DNA of 64,000 nt from Tetrahymena thermophila SB210. Taxonomy: Eukaryota; Ciliophora; Oligohymenophorea; Hymenostomatida; Tetrahymenidae. Where the stretch lies: the NCBI RefSeq assembly GCF_000189635.1, contig NW_002476391.1:1-64000 (forward strand). Direction: 5' to 3'. The position numbers and the translations under genes are program-made. The notes under the pieces were generated by a model that saw only the letters and a program-made list of their open reading frames with translations, did no database searches and was not told the DNA's origin. This document shows positions 53,917 through 64,000 of the stretch, in pieces. How positions within the stretch are numbered: the stretch's first letter is position 1; each line of letters starts with the position of its first letter.

Positions 53917-55745
53917 ATATTTTATAAATCAATTTATTATTCCATTTAAAAATGAAGATAAAAACTAAAAAGACTCACATGAAGGAGAGTATCTAAAAAC
54001 AAGTATGATACAATCCTGAAAAAATCCAAAAAAGTCTCTTTTTTTTTCTTTCTTCAACATAATAAATGAATAAAATTATAAATAAAATAAAAAACTGTAA
54101 TTTTGTAATTGATAGTCAAATATATATTTCACAAGTATTAATTATAATCTCTTCAGTTGTTAAAAATATTTAGTCTTTATAAATGTTAGAGTTAAATATC
54201 AAATAAATGTATCATAAAATAGATTAAAATATCATTAATGATGGACATTTTACTTTTTATTTTATTTATAGTATATTAATTAGTATCTTTAATTCTTCAA
54301 AAAAAAAACTTCAATTTAATATTGATACAATATTAATTTTTTTTATGATAAGTCGCCTAAAACTAAAATATTCTTCTTTACTTATATATCTTAATATTTA
54401 TTATGATCAAAGTTTTTATAGAGTCATCAAAATTGCCAGCTTATTAAATTTTAACTGCAATTTTTTTAGAATTTTACACTTTGGTTTTTTAATTAATAAA
54501 AAACAAACAAACAAATTTTTGCAAATTTTTTGACCAAACTAAATTCAATTAAAGTAAGGAAAATTCGAATAAATAAATAAATTTGCTTAATATTTCATTA
54601 TTTTCTTAATGCTTATTTTTTCTTTCACTCTTCTTTATTTAATTAAAGCTAAATATTTTTAAAAAAATCAATTATATTTTGCAAGTAGAATATTTTTTTA
54701 ATAGATACAAATTTTATTTTTTAGTGGTTTAATAATAGTAACTTCAAAATAATGATAGCCTTTTATGGGCATAGGCTTAAATTTATCATAAATATGAAAT
54801 GAAATATTATGATTTCTTTATTTTATTTAAAATTTTCTATTAAAAAATTATGGTACATAAAAAATTTATTATTACTTTTAAAACTAAAATATCTTTATTG
54901 AAAGGTTTGTTTTATTTTAGGTTAATTGTAGTTATAAAGAGTATATTTTTATAAAATACATGGTAATTGTATGAATAGTACATTAGGAGAAACTTGACCA
55001 TTCCTTATAAATTTGGGTACTGCACACTCTATTCGTACAATACAGTAGAAACTTCAGATTTATTATAGAGAACAAAATGCAATATCTTGTGTATCCTATT
55101 AATTTTGCAAGAAATTTTTTAAAAGTTAAAATTGAGAGAGCTTAAATCTCTAATTTTCACAAAAAAAGAGATTAGAGTAATTATTTTTTTTATCATTTGA
55201 AAGTTTTATAAATGAATGAATCATAGAGTTGTGAGTAAGCTAGAACAGCTTTTAATTAATTTTTTGTATTGAAATCTTCAAAATGAGTTAGATAAATATA
55301 AAGCAAAGGATAAGTAAAAATAAAAAAGCAAAAATAAAAATTGAAATTAATTTAATTAATAATTGTGTGGTTTTATATAAAATAATGAGAAGGAAGATGA
55401 TAATAGCTAATTATTATAAATTATTTTTCCTTTGAATTTTTATTATTCTCTAACTTTTATAGCAGATATATTTGGTATCTTTTAAGCTAAAGAAACTCTA
55501 GTTATATCTTTTTTTTACTTTTTATCTTACAAATTATCGTTTTAAATACTAATGTTTTCAAAATTAGCTTGATAATAAATTCTGTAATTTAATCAAGAAA
55601 TTTGAGTGGTTTGAAATAATTCTCAAAAAAAAAAAAAAGAGAAGAGAATTTTTTAAATTTGAAGGTAAGTTCAAAAATTAATCAATCAATCAATCAAAAT
55701 TATAAAATTAAGAAATTGACAAACAATTAAAATTGATTAATAATT
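53917..55745. other. Intergenic, 1.8 kb
   Basis: Contains the SECIS-like element, AT-rich DNA, and near 54970-55070 a short segment of higher GC content with ACAGTAGAAACTTC, which looks like an end of a Tc1/pogo-type element (see findings). The right end is the promoter of the kinase gene, with a CAATCAAT run near 55681. No further gene seen. Confidence 0.5.
53971..54037 (+). promoter_or_regulatory. SECIS-like element in the 3' UTR
   Basis: It starts 54 nt after the stop codon. ATGA (53979-53982) faces GA (54018-54019), giving the tandem G-A quartet. Above it AGGA pairs with TCCT, then a GA/AA mismatch, then GTATC pairs with GATAC. The apical loop (53994-54006) starts T-AAAAA, so the first loop A is separated from ATGA by 12 nt, as expected for eukaryotic SECIS elements. 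Below the quartet AGACT (53971-53975) pairs with AGTCT (54033-54037) across an internal loop. All features were found by eye; folding energy was not computed. Confidence 0.55.
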
Positions 55746-57332
55746 ATGGACGCTGTAAATTAAGCTATAGAGTTAAAAGCAAAAGAATTCTTAAAGGAAA
55801 AAGGATATACTGTTTAAGTACTTCTTGGGAAGGGCTCTTTTGGTAGAGTATATAAAGCTCATGACTTTTAAAATAATAGGATTGTAGCTATTAAAGCTTT
55901 GATTCCAGATTATTAAAGAGATGAAGGGGTTTTGCTTAATTTAGTGAAATCTTTTTAAGAGATCTAAAATGCCTCTTCGATTAACTCTGAATATGTAGTA
56001 AAGATTTATGAATCCTATCTAGATAAAGATCTCTTTGTTATCTTCATTGTTTAAGAATTCTGCTCGAGGGGTAATCTAGACAAATACATGTAAGGAATAC
56101 CAAATCTTACATAAAACACTTTAAAAAATATCATCATTTAGATATTAAAAGGGATAATAGATATTCATAAAAAGCAGATTATCCATTCAGATATTAAACC
56201 TGAAAATATACTTGTAGATGAAAGAGAAATTATAAAGATAGGTGATTTTGGAGAAGCAAAACAATTAAAAAAAGATAAAAACTAGACTTAAGCAACAGGA
56301 GCTTCTCCAATATTTGCTGCTCCAGAGGTAAATGATAAGAGTTTAATTTCTTTCGAATCTGACTACTACTCTGTAGGAGCGGTAATATGTATTATTTCTG
56401 GCCTGTAATATAAAGATTTGTAAATGATACAAGTTGGAGTATTACCAGATGTTAGAAACTTAAATAATAAGAATTTATTACTTTTAGCTTTTAATATGAT
56501 GTCAATAAGTCCTAATAAGAGAGCTCCTTGTTCTTAAGTTTTATAGATACTTGAGTAGACAAGTAATATGAGCAGTTTTGATGCTCATAGTAGTATACAG
56601 GATTTATCAACCCAATATAATGATAGTGTTTTAGTTTTTTTTAAGTAAAATAACCATGTAGTATAAATATAATAAAATTAGAACCACTTAATAGAATTCC
56701 CTAGACCATAACTTCAAAACAAATGTTTATCCTATTTATTCTGGACAATATGGATATTATGCCCATTATTTTTAGCAGGTAATTCTATTTATTTCATGAC
56801 AAAATCATGTTTTATCTTCTAACATTTAATCTTTGTAATAATCTGCTTATTGCTATCCTACTTCTCTGGTACCTCATTGTTAACAGCTGCCCTTGAATTG
56901 CCTCCAAACAGACCAAACAATATTATAGAATTTGTTTTAAACCTCGCCTTTTTTGTGTGTGGATGCCTAATTTCCTATTTAGTTCTTTTGCCATTTCCTT
57001 GTATTAATTTGTATGTATGCACATCATTTATTGATGTACGATTTAGTGAAATAGTTTACAATAGATATAATACTACTGATACTAGTGAAAACATAACTAA
57101 TAAATTCTACTCAATTTGTAAAAGTGAAGAACCTGACAGAAGATATAGTCTAGAAAAGTATTTCGAATAAAATTACAGCCCTGAAATTCAAATTCAATAT
57201 TATTCTGGAATATCATGGCAATAATTTCCTTTTATTATATCTACAGGTGTCATGTTTTTATGGATTTTATTACGTCTAAAATGGTATTTTTGCCCTTAAT
57301 GTAAGTTTTCAAGAATCTTTAAATGTTCATGA
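55746..57332 (+). CDS. Membrane-anchored protein kinase with C-terminal transmembrane segments
   Basis: A single exon of 528 aa. The kinase domain is complete and active-looking: glycine loop LGKGSFGRVYKA (27-38), VAIK Lys50, catalytic IIHSDIKPENIL (Asp149; Ser replaces the usual Arg), DFG at 167-169 and AAPEV in the activation segment. Loss of the HRD Arg is typical of kinases not activated by loop phosphorylation. After the domain (about 285) a short linker leads to several hydrophobic segments near 327-350, 352-375, 392-420 and 495-510, between which is a hydrophilic region of about 75 residues. So the kinase is on one side of a membrane and anchored by a multi-pass C-terminus. Family and ligand are unknown. 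It lies between dynamin-related copies 3 and 4 without sharing their motifs. Confidence 0.82.
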
Positions 57333-58045
57333 TTAAGACACAACTTTTAATAACAAATTGTGCGTAATTTAAATAAACTTAAATATATTTTAGAAATATC
57401 CTTTCTTATGGAAATAAACTACTTTTATAATTCTATATAATTGTATTATATTTCCGATTTTTATAAATATATTTTCAAAATAATTTTTACATAAACCTTT
57501 TCATAAGATATGTAGAAAAATAAATTTACTAAGGAAATTAGTTAGTTAGTTAGTTAATTAGTTAAATGAATAGATAAATAGATTGTTGTGATTCTTTTCA
57601 AAATAATAAATATAAAATAAAATAGTTTTTTAATTAACTTAAATAATAATACTGCAATAAGTGCCTATATTATCATAAGAATTAATCAATTCAATATTTT
57701 TTAAAAGAATTTGGGAATTACTAATTTTTTTAAATAATTAATATTTCCTTTTATTATTAAGTTCATATTTAATATAATAAAAATTTTATATTTGAATAAT
57801 TTAAAAAATCATAAAACAGATATTTTCTTATAGAAATTAAAATAAAATTGCTTATTTATATATTTTGCTTTATAGTAAATACAGGAATTAAATTCTTGGG
57901 TTTTAATCAGCAAAATTTAAAACCACGTAGTTGTATTAAATATACTCATTCTCTAATAGCCAATAAAACAAATAAAAATATTTACTCATAATTTGTATTA
58001 ATTTAGCTTAATTACTTGAAAAATTCATAAACTGTTTGTTTTTTC

Positions 58046-58134
<89 letters not shown>
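58046..58134. repeat. (ATCT)n microsatellite
   Basis: About 22 perfect ATCT units without interruption, so probably young and length-variable between strains. Confidence 0.95.
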
Positions 58135-59323
58135 AACTCATTCATATTTTTGATTTGATATAAAATGAAGTAAAGTATAAAAATAAAAAGTTAAATATTT
58201 AAGAAATGAATCAGTTAAATTATTTTAGAATTTCTTAAATATAAATTAATTAATTTATTTTAGATAAAAGTTGAAACCATATAGAAGATATTCATTAATA
58301 TTTTTCTTAATTTATTAATTTTGTTTTTTATAAAAAAAAATAAAAAGTAAATGTATGTTAATTTCTTAAATTATTGTGTAAATTTAGTTTACAAAACTTC
58401 AATATAATAAGTATAAAATATTAAAATTTATAATATATCTAAGAAAGCACTTACAAAAGCTTTAGATAATTTTTAATTTTTATTAAAAAAAAAAAAATTA
58501 AATATATATTATTATCATTTATCTAAACTCATGTTCTTAAATAATTTATAAAATATTTATTTTATACTAAAACTTGATATAAATGTAATTAAAAAAATAA
58601 TAATCGTTAAATAATTTTTAAGCTGAAATAATTGAGGTAATTTTTAATTTTATCCTTAAAATGTAAATTTAGTCTAAAAGAATAGAACTAACTAGTGAGA
58701 ATCTAAACAAAAATTTATAAATTTTTAAATTTCAATAAAAAATTATGAAATAATTACTTCCTCTTAATTTTACTACTTCTTTTATTTTAATTATTTTAAA
58801 TTTAAAGTTCTAGTTTTACTTAATTAATTTAGTTCTATAATTAATTTTTGCTCTTTTGCAAATCTATCAAATGTTTACTTTTTTTGAATGATCAGAAAGC
58901 TACTACAGTGAAACCTGCGTATAAACTGGAGCCTACAGTACCAAAAATTTGCCCCAAATACCATGATAAGCGCAAATGAATAATAAACAATATTATTAAA
59001 TAAATTAATTGACTTAAAACAATAAATAGAAAAAGGTTATTAAATTACCAAATTATTTTGGTTTTTTTTTTGAGAAAAAGAGGAAACATATTATTATAAA
59101 TAATCAAAAATTAGATATTGATTGAATTATTAAAAGTTAATAATTATGAAAACACCTAAAAATAAATAAAATATATATATATAAATACAATAAAAATTAA
59201 TTTTAAGATGTATTCTGAGTGTATTTATATGTGCGAGTTTTTCTATTCTATTCCAATACAAGAATACCCAGTTTATAGATGACTTTTATAATAAAAAAGA
59301 GTAAAGTTTGGATAAAAAATTTA

Positions 59324-59740
59324 TTCATTTTGTAACAAGTGCTCAATAAATACAGATACCCAGTTTAATAAAATTTACCTTACTATAAATTAAAATTATA
59401 CAAAAAAAATTAATTTATGATATATCTCAAATTGAGATAAAATACTTTTCTCCCTAATTTAAATAAATTTTAATCTTACTATTTTGAGATTAAAAATATT
59501 TATCAAATTAGTAGCTAATTTTATATTTATATTCTTTTTTTAGCAAGTGCTCAATAAATACTGATACCTAGTTTAATAAAATTTACCGTACTATTAATTA
59601 AAATTTTTCAAAATTAATTAATTTATCATTTATCTCAAATTGAGATAAAACACTTTTCTCCCTAATTTAAATAAATTTTAATCTTACTATTTTGAGATTA
59701 AAAATATTTATCAAATTAGTAGCTAATTTCTATTTATATT
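59324..59740. repeat. 208-bp tandem duplication in the promoter of dynamin-related copy 4
   Basis: The segment starting with CAAGTGCTCAATAAATAC near 59336 recurs from about 59544, offset 208 bp, and stays nearly identical to TTTATCAAATTAGTAGCTAA (end near 59728). Each unit carries one motif inside a short palindrome, ATCTCAAATTGAGAT. Confidence 0.8.
59432..59657. promoter_or_regulatory. Two motif copies upstream of dynamin-related copy 4
   Basis: TTGAGATAAAATACTTTT at 59432-59449 and TTGAGATAAAACACTTTT at 59640-59657. They match the sites before copies 1 and 2 exactly although the rest of this promoter is not alignable by eye, which argues for function. Confidence 0.55.
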
Positions 59741-59824
59741 CTAAATCTTTATATTTGATTTTAAAATAATTAATTAATTGTTAAAATAAATCTTAAAGAA
59801 TAATAAGTACTCAAGTAAATTAAA

Positions 59825-61957
59825 ATGACTAATACAATCGTACCTGCTAATAACTTTCAAAATATCAAAGAAGTTATCAAAGTTGTAAATAAGCTTAGAG
59901 ATTTTGGAATTGAGTCTGATAAGATATAGCTTCCAAAAATTGTTGTCATTGGTGTTTAATCTTCTGGTAAATCTTCGCTTCTTGAATAAATTGTACAACT
60001 AGATTTTTTACCTAGAGGAACTGGAGTTGTCACTCGTTGCCCTTTAGAAATAAGACTCATAGAAGTTACTAATTAAGACAGTGATTTTAAGCCTTACGCT
60101 TACTTTTTCGAAGAGAGGTAAAAAATCTTTCATGATTTTGAACTAGTGAAAAAAGAGATTCAAAAGATTACAAATGATTTTGCTGGTCCAGGTAAAAAAA
60201 TAGTAGATAAAGTTATTACTTTAACTATCTATTAGGCCTAATGTCCTACTTTGACTTTAATCGATTTGCCTGGTATGACTTTAAATTCTGTAGGTGACTA
60301 GAAAGATATTGAAAGAGTTACATAAGATATGACTAAAAAGTATATCATTGAAAAAACAACAATCATTCTTTGCGTTATTCCAATTAATTAAGATTTGGAA
60401 AACTCACTTGCTTTAAATCTTGCTAGATCTGTAGATGAAAATGGAGAACGTACTATTGGTGTTCTTACTATGATTGATATAATGAATCCTGGTACAAACT
60501 GTGAGAATGTGTTGAAAAATAGATAAATTCCCCTTTTGCATAGGTATTACGGTATGAAACCTCGTAGCTAAAAAGACATCAACGAAAATGTTTCAGTATA
60601 AGAAGCAATCTAAAGAGAATAATTATATTTCACTTCACATTAAATTTATTCGATGTATCCTGAGTACACAGGTACAAATGCTTTAACTAATAAGTTATCA
60701 ACTTTGTTAGACAGTCATATTCGTACTTTCTTACCTTCAATCCATAAAAAAATAAAGATGACCCTTTCTGAAAGAATAAAAGAAAGATAACAATTGGGAA
60801 ATGAGTTTCCTACTGAAGTTACTTAGTAACTATATGAACTAACAAATATTATTAACACATCCTTGAATTTATTTAAGCAAGCAATGACTAACTATGACGC
60901 TAGCGAAATTCAGAATATCGGTAAGATTAAAGTTGATGAAAGAGTTGGTAAAAGTTATGCAGACTTTCTGTTTGATAAGTATTTATTAATTTGTAAAAAA
61001 ATATCTGAAGAATAAGTTTTTAAGGTTAAAATGAAAGACCTTATCAAGGAGCTAGGAAAATTTAGAGTTCAAGTTAATGGATTCCTTCCTTTTGAAGTTT
61101 TTGAATCTTAAATAAAGCAAAAAATAAATTTATATGAAACAGAGGCTATAGTAATTTTAGAGTAGCTGAAAGAGCATGTAAGGAAAGTATTAAATCATTG
61201 CATAGATTTATTTCCTTTCCCAAACAATAAAATAAAGAAAATAATGTAGGATATACTTTAAAACTTTGTATAAACAGAATATAATTTCACATCATCTCAC
61301 ATAAAAACTGCATTTTATTGCTACAAAGATTGTATTTGTTCAAAAATGATAGATATTCATGAGACTGAATCTAAATTGAAATAAAATCACGTATACCTGC
61401 AGAATGATAACCAATAGAAAAAAGTTTTATATGAGTATATTTCTAAAAATAAATCATTTATGGAATGGACTGTTTAAGAAATAATGATAAAAGCAGAAAA
61501 TTTATGTAATGTTCCTATTACTATGAGTGATTTATAGAATACTTACACAAAGGCAGAAGAAAAAGTATAAAACACAGATGAAGTTTTGAGATATTCAATT
61601 ATTTATTATAAATACATGGATAATTTTAGAAAATAAATCAGTGATCAAATTCCATAGTGTATTCAATCTTTATTCATTAATAGCCTTTGTAAGAATCTCA
61701 TGGTAAAAGTTTTCTAAGCTATTTAGAGCAAAGAATACAAAGAAATTATAGAAAAAAACCTAAAAGAAGATGAAATAATTGCAACTAAAAGAGCAAAGGT
61801 AATTTAATCTATCTAAAAATTAGCTAAAGCAAACGATAGGCTGGAACGTTTAATCGATTAAGGCTAAAATTGCAATCACATGCTATCCACAACTTATGGT
61901 GATGAAGAAAATTATATTCACGAGTCTTTAGAAGACTCTGATGGTATTGATGATTGA
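59825..61957 (+). CDS. Dynamin-related GTPase, copy 4 (diverged paralogue)
   Basis: An uninterrupted exon of 710 aa. The GTPase domain is close to the tandem copies (FQNIKEVIKVVNKLRDFG, GVQSSGKSS, PRGTGVVTRCPLEIRLIEV, DLPGMTLNS) and again has LTMID at the G4 position. The middle domain and GED are much more different, though MDNFRKQISDQIP is unchanged. The acidic tail ends EDSDGIDD. The uneven divergence fits constraint on nucleotide handling with freedom in the assembly region. It is separated from copy 3 by the candidate selenoprotein and kinase genes, so it is an older duplicate or those genes were inserted later. Confidence 0.87.
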
Positions 61958-62408
61958 ATATTATACAGTTTCAAAATATAATAAAATCAGATTATAAAAT
62001 ATTTTTTCTTTGTAATATTTTTAAATTTTATTTTTATTTTATATTATTACCTAAATATTTGGTTTCATTTGTAAAATATTTATTTTAATAATATATTTTA
62101 AACACTTATCATGATTTAATTTCAATTTTTTTTTGTATTTTGGTCTGAATTATTTACCTATTCTTAGCTATGGATTGTTCATAAAGTGTTAAATTTAATT
62201 GATTATATAATTATTAGAAATTAATATTTAAGCAATTAACAAAATTATATAAAACTTAAAATTATTGGTTTAATTTTATTTTTGCTGTTTAATATTCTGA
62301 TCTAAACAAACAATAAAATGAAATGAATAAATTTGGTAAATATTAACTAAAAATAAATGATACTTTTGACTATAAATAATACATTTTTATACAAATTCAA
62401 AATTAAAT
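61958..62408. other. Intergenic between convergent genes
   Basis: 3' flanks of dynamin-related copy 4 and the TPR gene. AT-rich, nothing else seen. Confidence 0.6.
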
Positions 62409-63975
62409 TCAATTATTTTTGTAAGAGTTTAGTAAATCAGTAGCTTCTTTATGATTTGGATTGATTGAAAGGACCTTTTTACAAAGTTCCATGGCTTTTG
62501 ATTTATCATAAGTTAATTTATAAACTTTGGCTAAATTATATAGAAAATCTGTGTTTTCTGGTGCTTCTTTAAGAGCATTAATGAATGTATCTATTGCTTC
62601 TTTATAATACTTTTGTTTGATTTATAAAATACCTTTTTATAAAATAGCGGAGCTATTTTTTGGTTAAAGGACAAGACCTTTTTCATAGTAATTAATGGCT
62701 TATTCTATATTTTTAGAGAGGTTGTATGACACAGCAATATTGAAGTAAATTTATGCTTCCTCGTTGTTAATTTCTAACGCCTTAAAAAATATCTCTTAAG
62801 CTTTTGCAATATCTCCTTTTTACAAGTAAATAACACCTATTTAATTATAAACTAATGGCGAGAGATTAGCTACATCGAATTCAAGACACTTTTCCAATAA
62901 TTTTTAAGCTTCGTCTAATTTATTTTAAACTTATAACATTTTAGCTTCGTAAAAGAATTTTTTGCAGTGAGAGTTTTCAATTTACTCTGCTTTTTTAAGA
63001 TATTCTTGGCTTTTTTCTACATTTCCTTTTGTAAAATATAAATATCCAAGTTCTACAAGCACATCAAATTAGTCTTAATTTTATTCTAAGCAATTTTCTA
63101 AGGCTTCTAATTCTTTTTATTGATCACCTTTTAAATTATAGAATCTAGCTAATTCAAAGTATATATCTTTAAGATGAGAAGGGCAATTTTGTTTAGCTTC
63201 TTCTAACATTTTGATACCTGCGTCAATCTAATTGCTACGAATATAAATATCCTTTAATATTGTGTAAGCTAAGAATCTATTAGCCTCATTTTAGAAAGAA
63301 GAAGTGTTAGCTAAGATATTTGGAATCATATTGATTTAATCTTCTTCCATCAAACTCATTAAAGCAAAGGCTACTATTTATCCTTCGTCTTCTTAATTGT
63401 GTTCAATAATTCTCTGTTATATTTTATCAATTTAATCATCTACATCATCTTCTAGCTGTTCCAAAATTTCCATTATCAAAATATTTGTTTCAATATCACC
63501 AGGTTATATCTAAATAATCTTTTCTAATGTTTTTAAACCTTTCTCATACTCTGTTTGCTAAATGTATGCTTTGGCTAGAAGTTTAAGGTAATTCAAATCA
63601 GTAGAATTGCCTGCTTAAATTTGGTTTAATTTTTCTAAAGTCTTTGAATAGTTCTCCTATCTAAAATGGCAATAAGCAGTAGTGAAAATATAGTTTGGAT
63701 CTTGCTAAACTGAACAGAAAAACCTATTTTTTAATAAGTACTTAGTATTTAATCTCATCATCATGAGTGAGTTGACATTTTTTAGAGCAAACATATTTTT
63801 TAATTTCTTTTTTTATAAAATAAAGAGCTTTAACCTACTTTTGTATCAATATTTCTTGAATATTCTGCCAAAAATTCTGCAAAAAAGTAAATAAATTCAA
63901 AGATTAAAAACCTAAAAACTAATAAATTTTAGAGGTAATTGAAAAAAATTTACTTTGCATATATTTGGCTTTCAT
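62409..63975 (-). CDS. TPR-repeat protein (start near the window edge)
   Basis: Minus-strand exons 63954-63975, 63835-63876 and 62409-63709 (454 aa) join in phase and begin MKAKYMQKFLAEYSRNIDTK, then VVQQDPNYIFTTAYCHF. At least nine tetratricopeptide repeats follow, for example VYNQIGVIYLQKGDIAKAQE, IYFNIAVSYNLSKNIEQAIN and FLYNLAKVYKLTYDKSKAME. Such repeats form protein-binding solenoids, often in intraflagellar transport, mitochondrial or chaperone complexes; which one is not evident. An alternative start at the ATG at 63794-63792 would avoid both introns but gives a less conserved-looking N-terminus. The frame is open to the window end upstream of 63975, so a further exon outside the window is possible. 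Confidence 0.75.
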
Positions 63976-64000
63976 TTAAATTTCTTTTAAAAAAGTAAGT

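Larger units (their letters stand above)
57333..59824. other. Intergenic, 2.5 kb
   Basis: AT-rich. Holds a tetranucleotide microsatellite, a segment resembling a transposon end at 58905-58945, and a 208-bp tandem duplication that carries the dynamin promoter motif (all listed separately or under findings). No gene seen. Confidence 0.55.

Noticed and set aside
63710-63834. Alternative in-frame coding of the second TPR-gene intron, including KKCQLTHDDEIKY
   Set aside because: This frame does not lead into the TPR frame. Removing the segment as an intron joins IDTK to VVQQDPNYIF in phase.

Overview
The window looks like macronuclear DNA of a ciliate close to Tetrahymena. Real genes are continuous only when TAA and TAG are read as glutamine and TGA is the sole stop. 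Intergenic DNA is extremely AT-rich. Introns are short (about 50-265 nt), AT-rich and GT..AG, and most start codons follow an A-rich leader. I see no telomeric repeat, chromosome-breakage sequence, tRNA, rRNA or CRISPR array. Gene models were built by hand by joining exons in phase; nothing was searched against a database.

Left part (1-17 kb): a class II cyclic-nucleotide phosphodiesterase with two cNMP-binding domains (GbpA/GbpB type), a SPATA17-like IQ-motif ciliary protein, an NF-YB subunit, mitochondrial elongation factor G1 on the minus strand, and divergent from it a large pseudokinase with a Q/N-rich tail.

Middle (17-40 kb): a family of three four-transmembrane genes (two in a fresh 2.15-kb tandem duplication, one diverged), a full-length ABCC/MRP transporter, a sterol C5-desaturase-like membrane hydroxylase, an acid-ceramidase-like secreted amidase on the minus strand, and a large ciliate-type repeat protein.

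Right part (40-64 kb): four paralogous dynamin-related GTPases. Three lie in direct tandem with their promoters; the fourth is more diverged and sits 7 kb further on. Several upstream copies of one motif, TTGAGATAAAAYACTTTT, are shared by the family. Between copies 3 and 4 lie a small gene with an in-frame TGA at codon 3 and a membrane-anchored protein kinase. A TPR protein on the minus strand closes the window.

The most unusual locus is 53560-54040. The ORF begins Met-Gly-TGA-Cys-Phe-Ser-Cys, continues into a domain that resembles the selenoprotein W (Rdx) fold, and is followed about 60 nt after its stop by a hairpin with the hallmarks of a eukaryotic SECIS element. It is a candidate selenoprotein whose selenocysteine is at the N-terminus, while the usual CxxU site of the fold is replaced.
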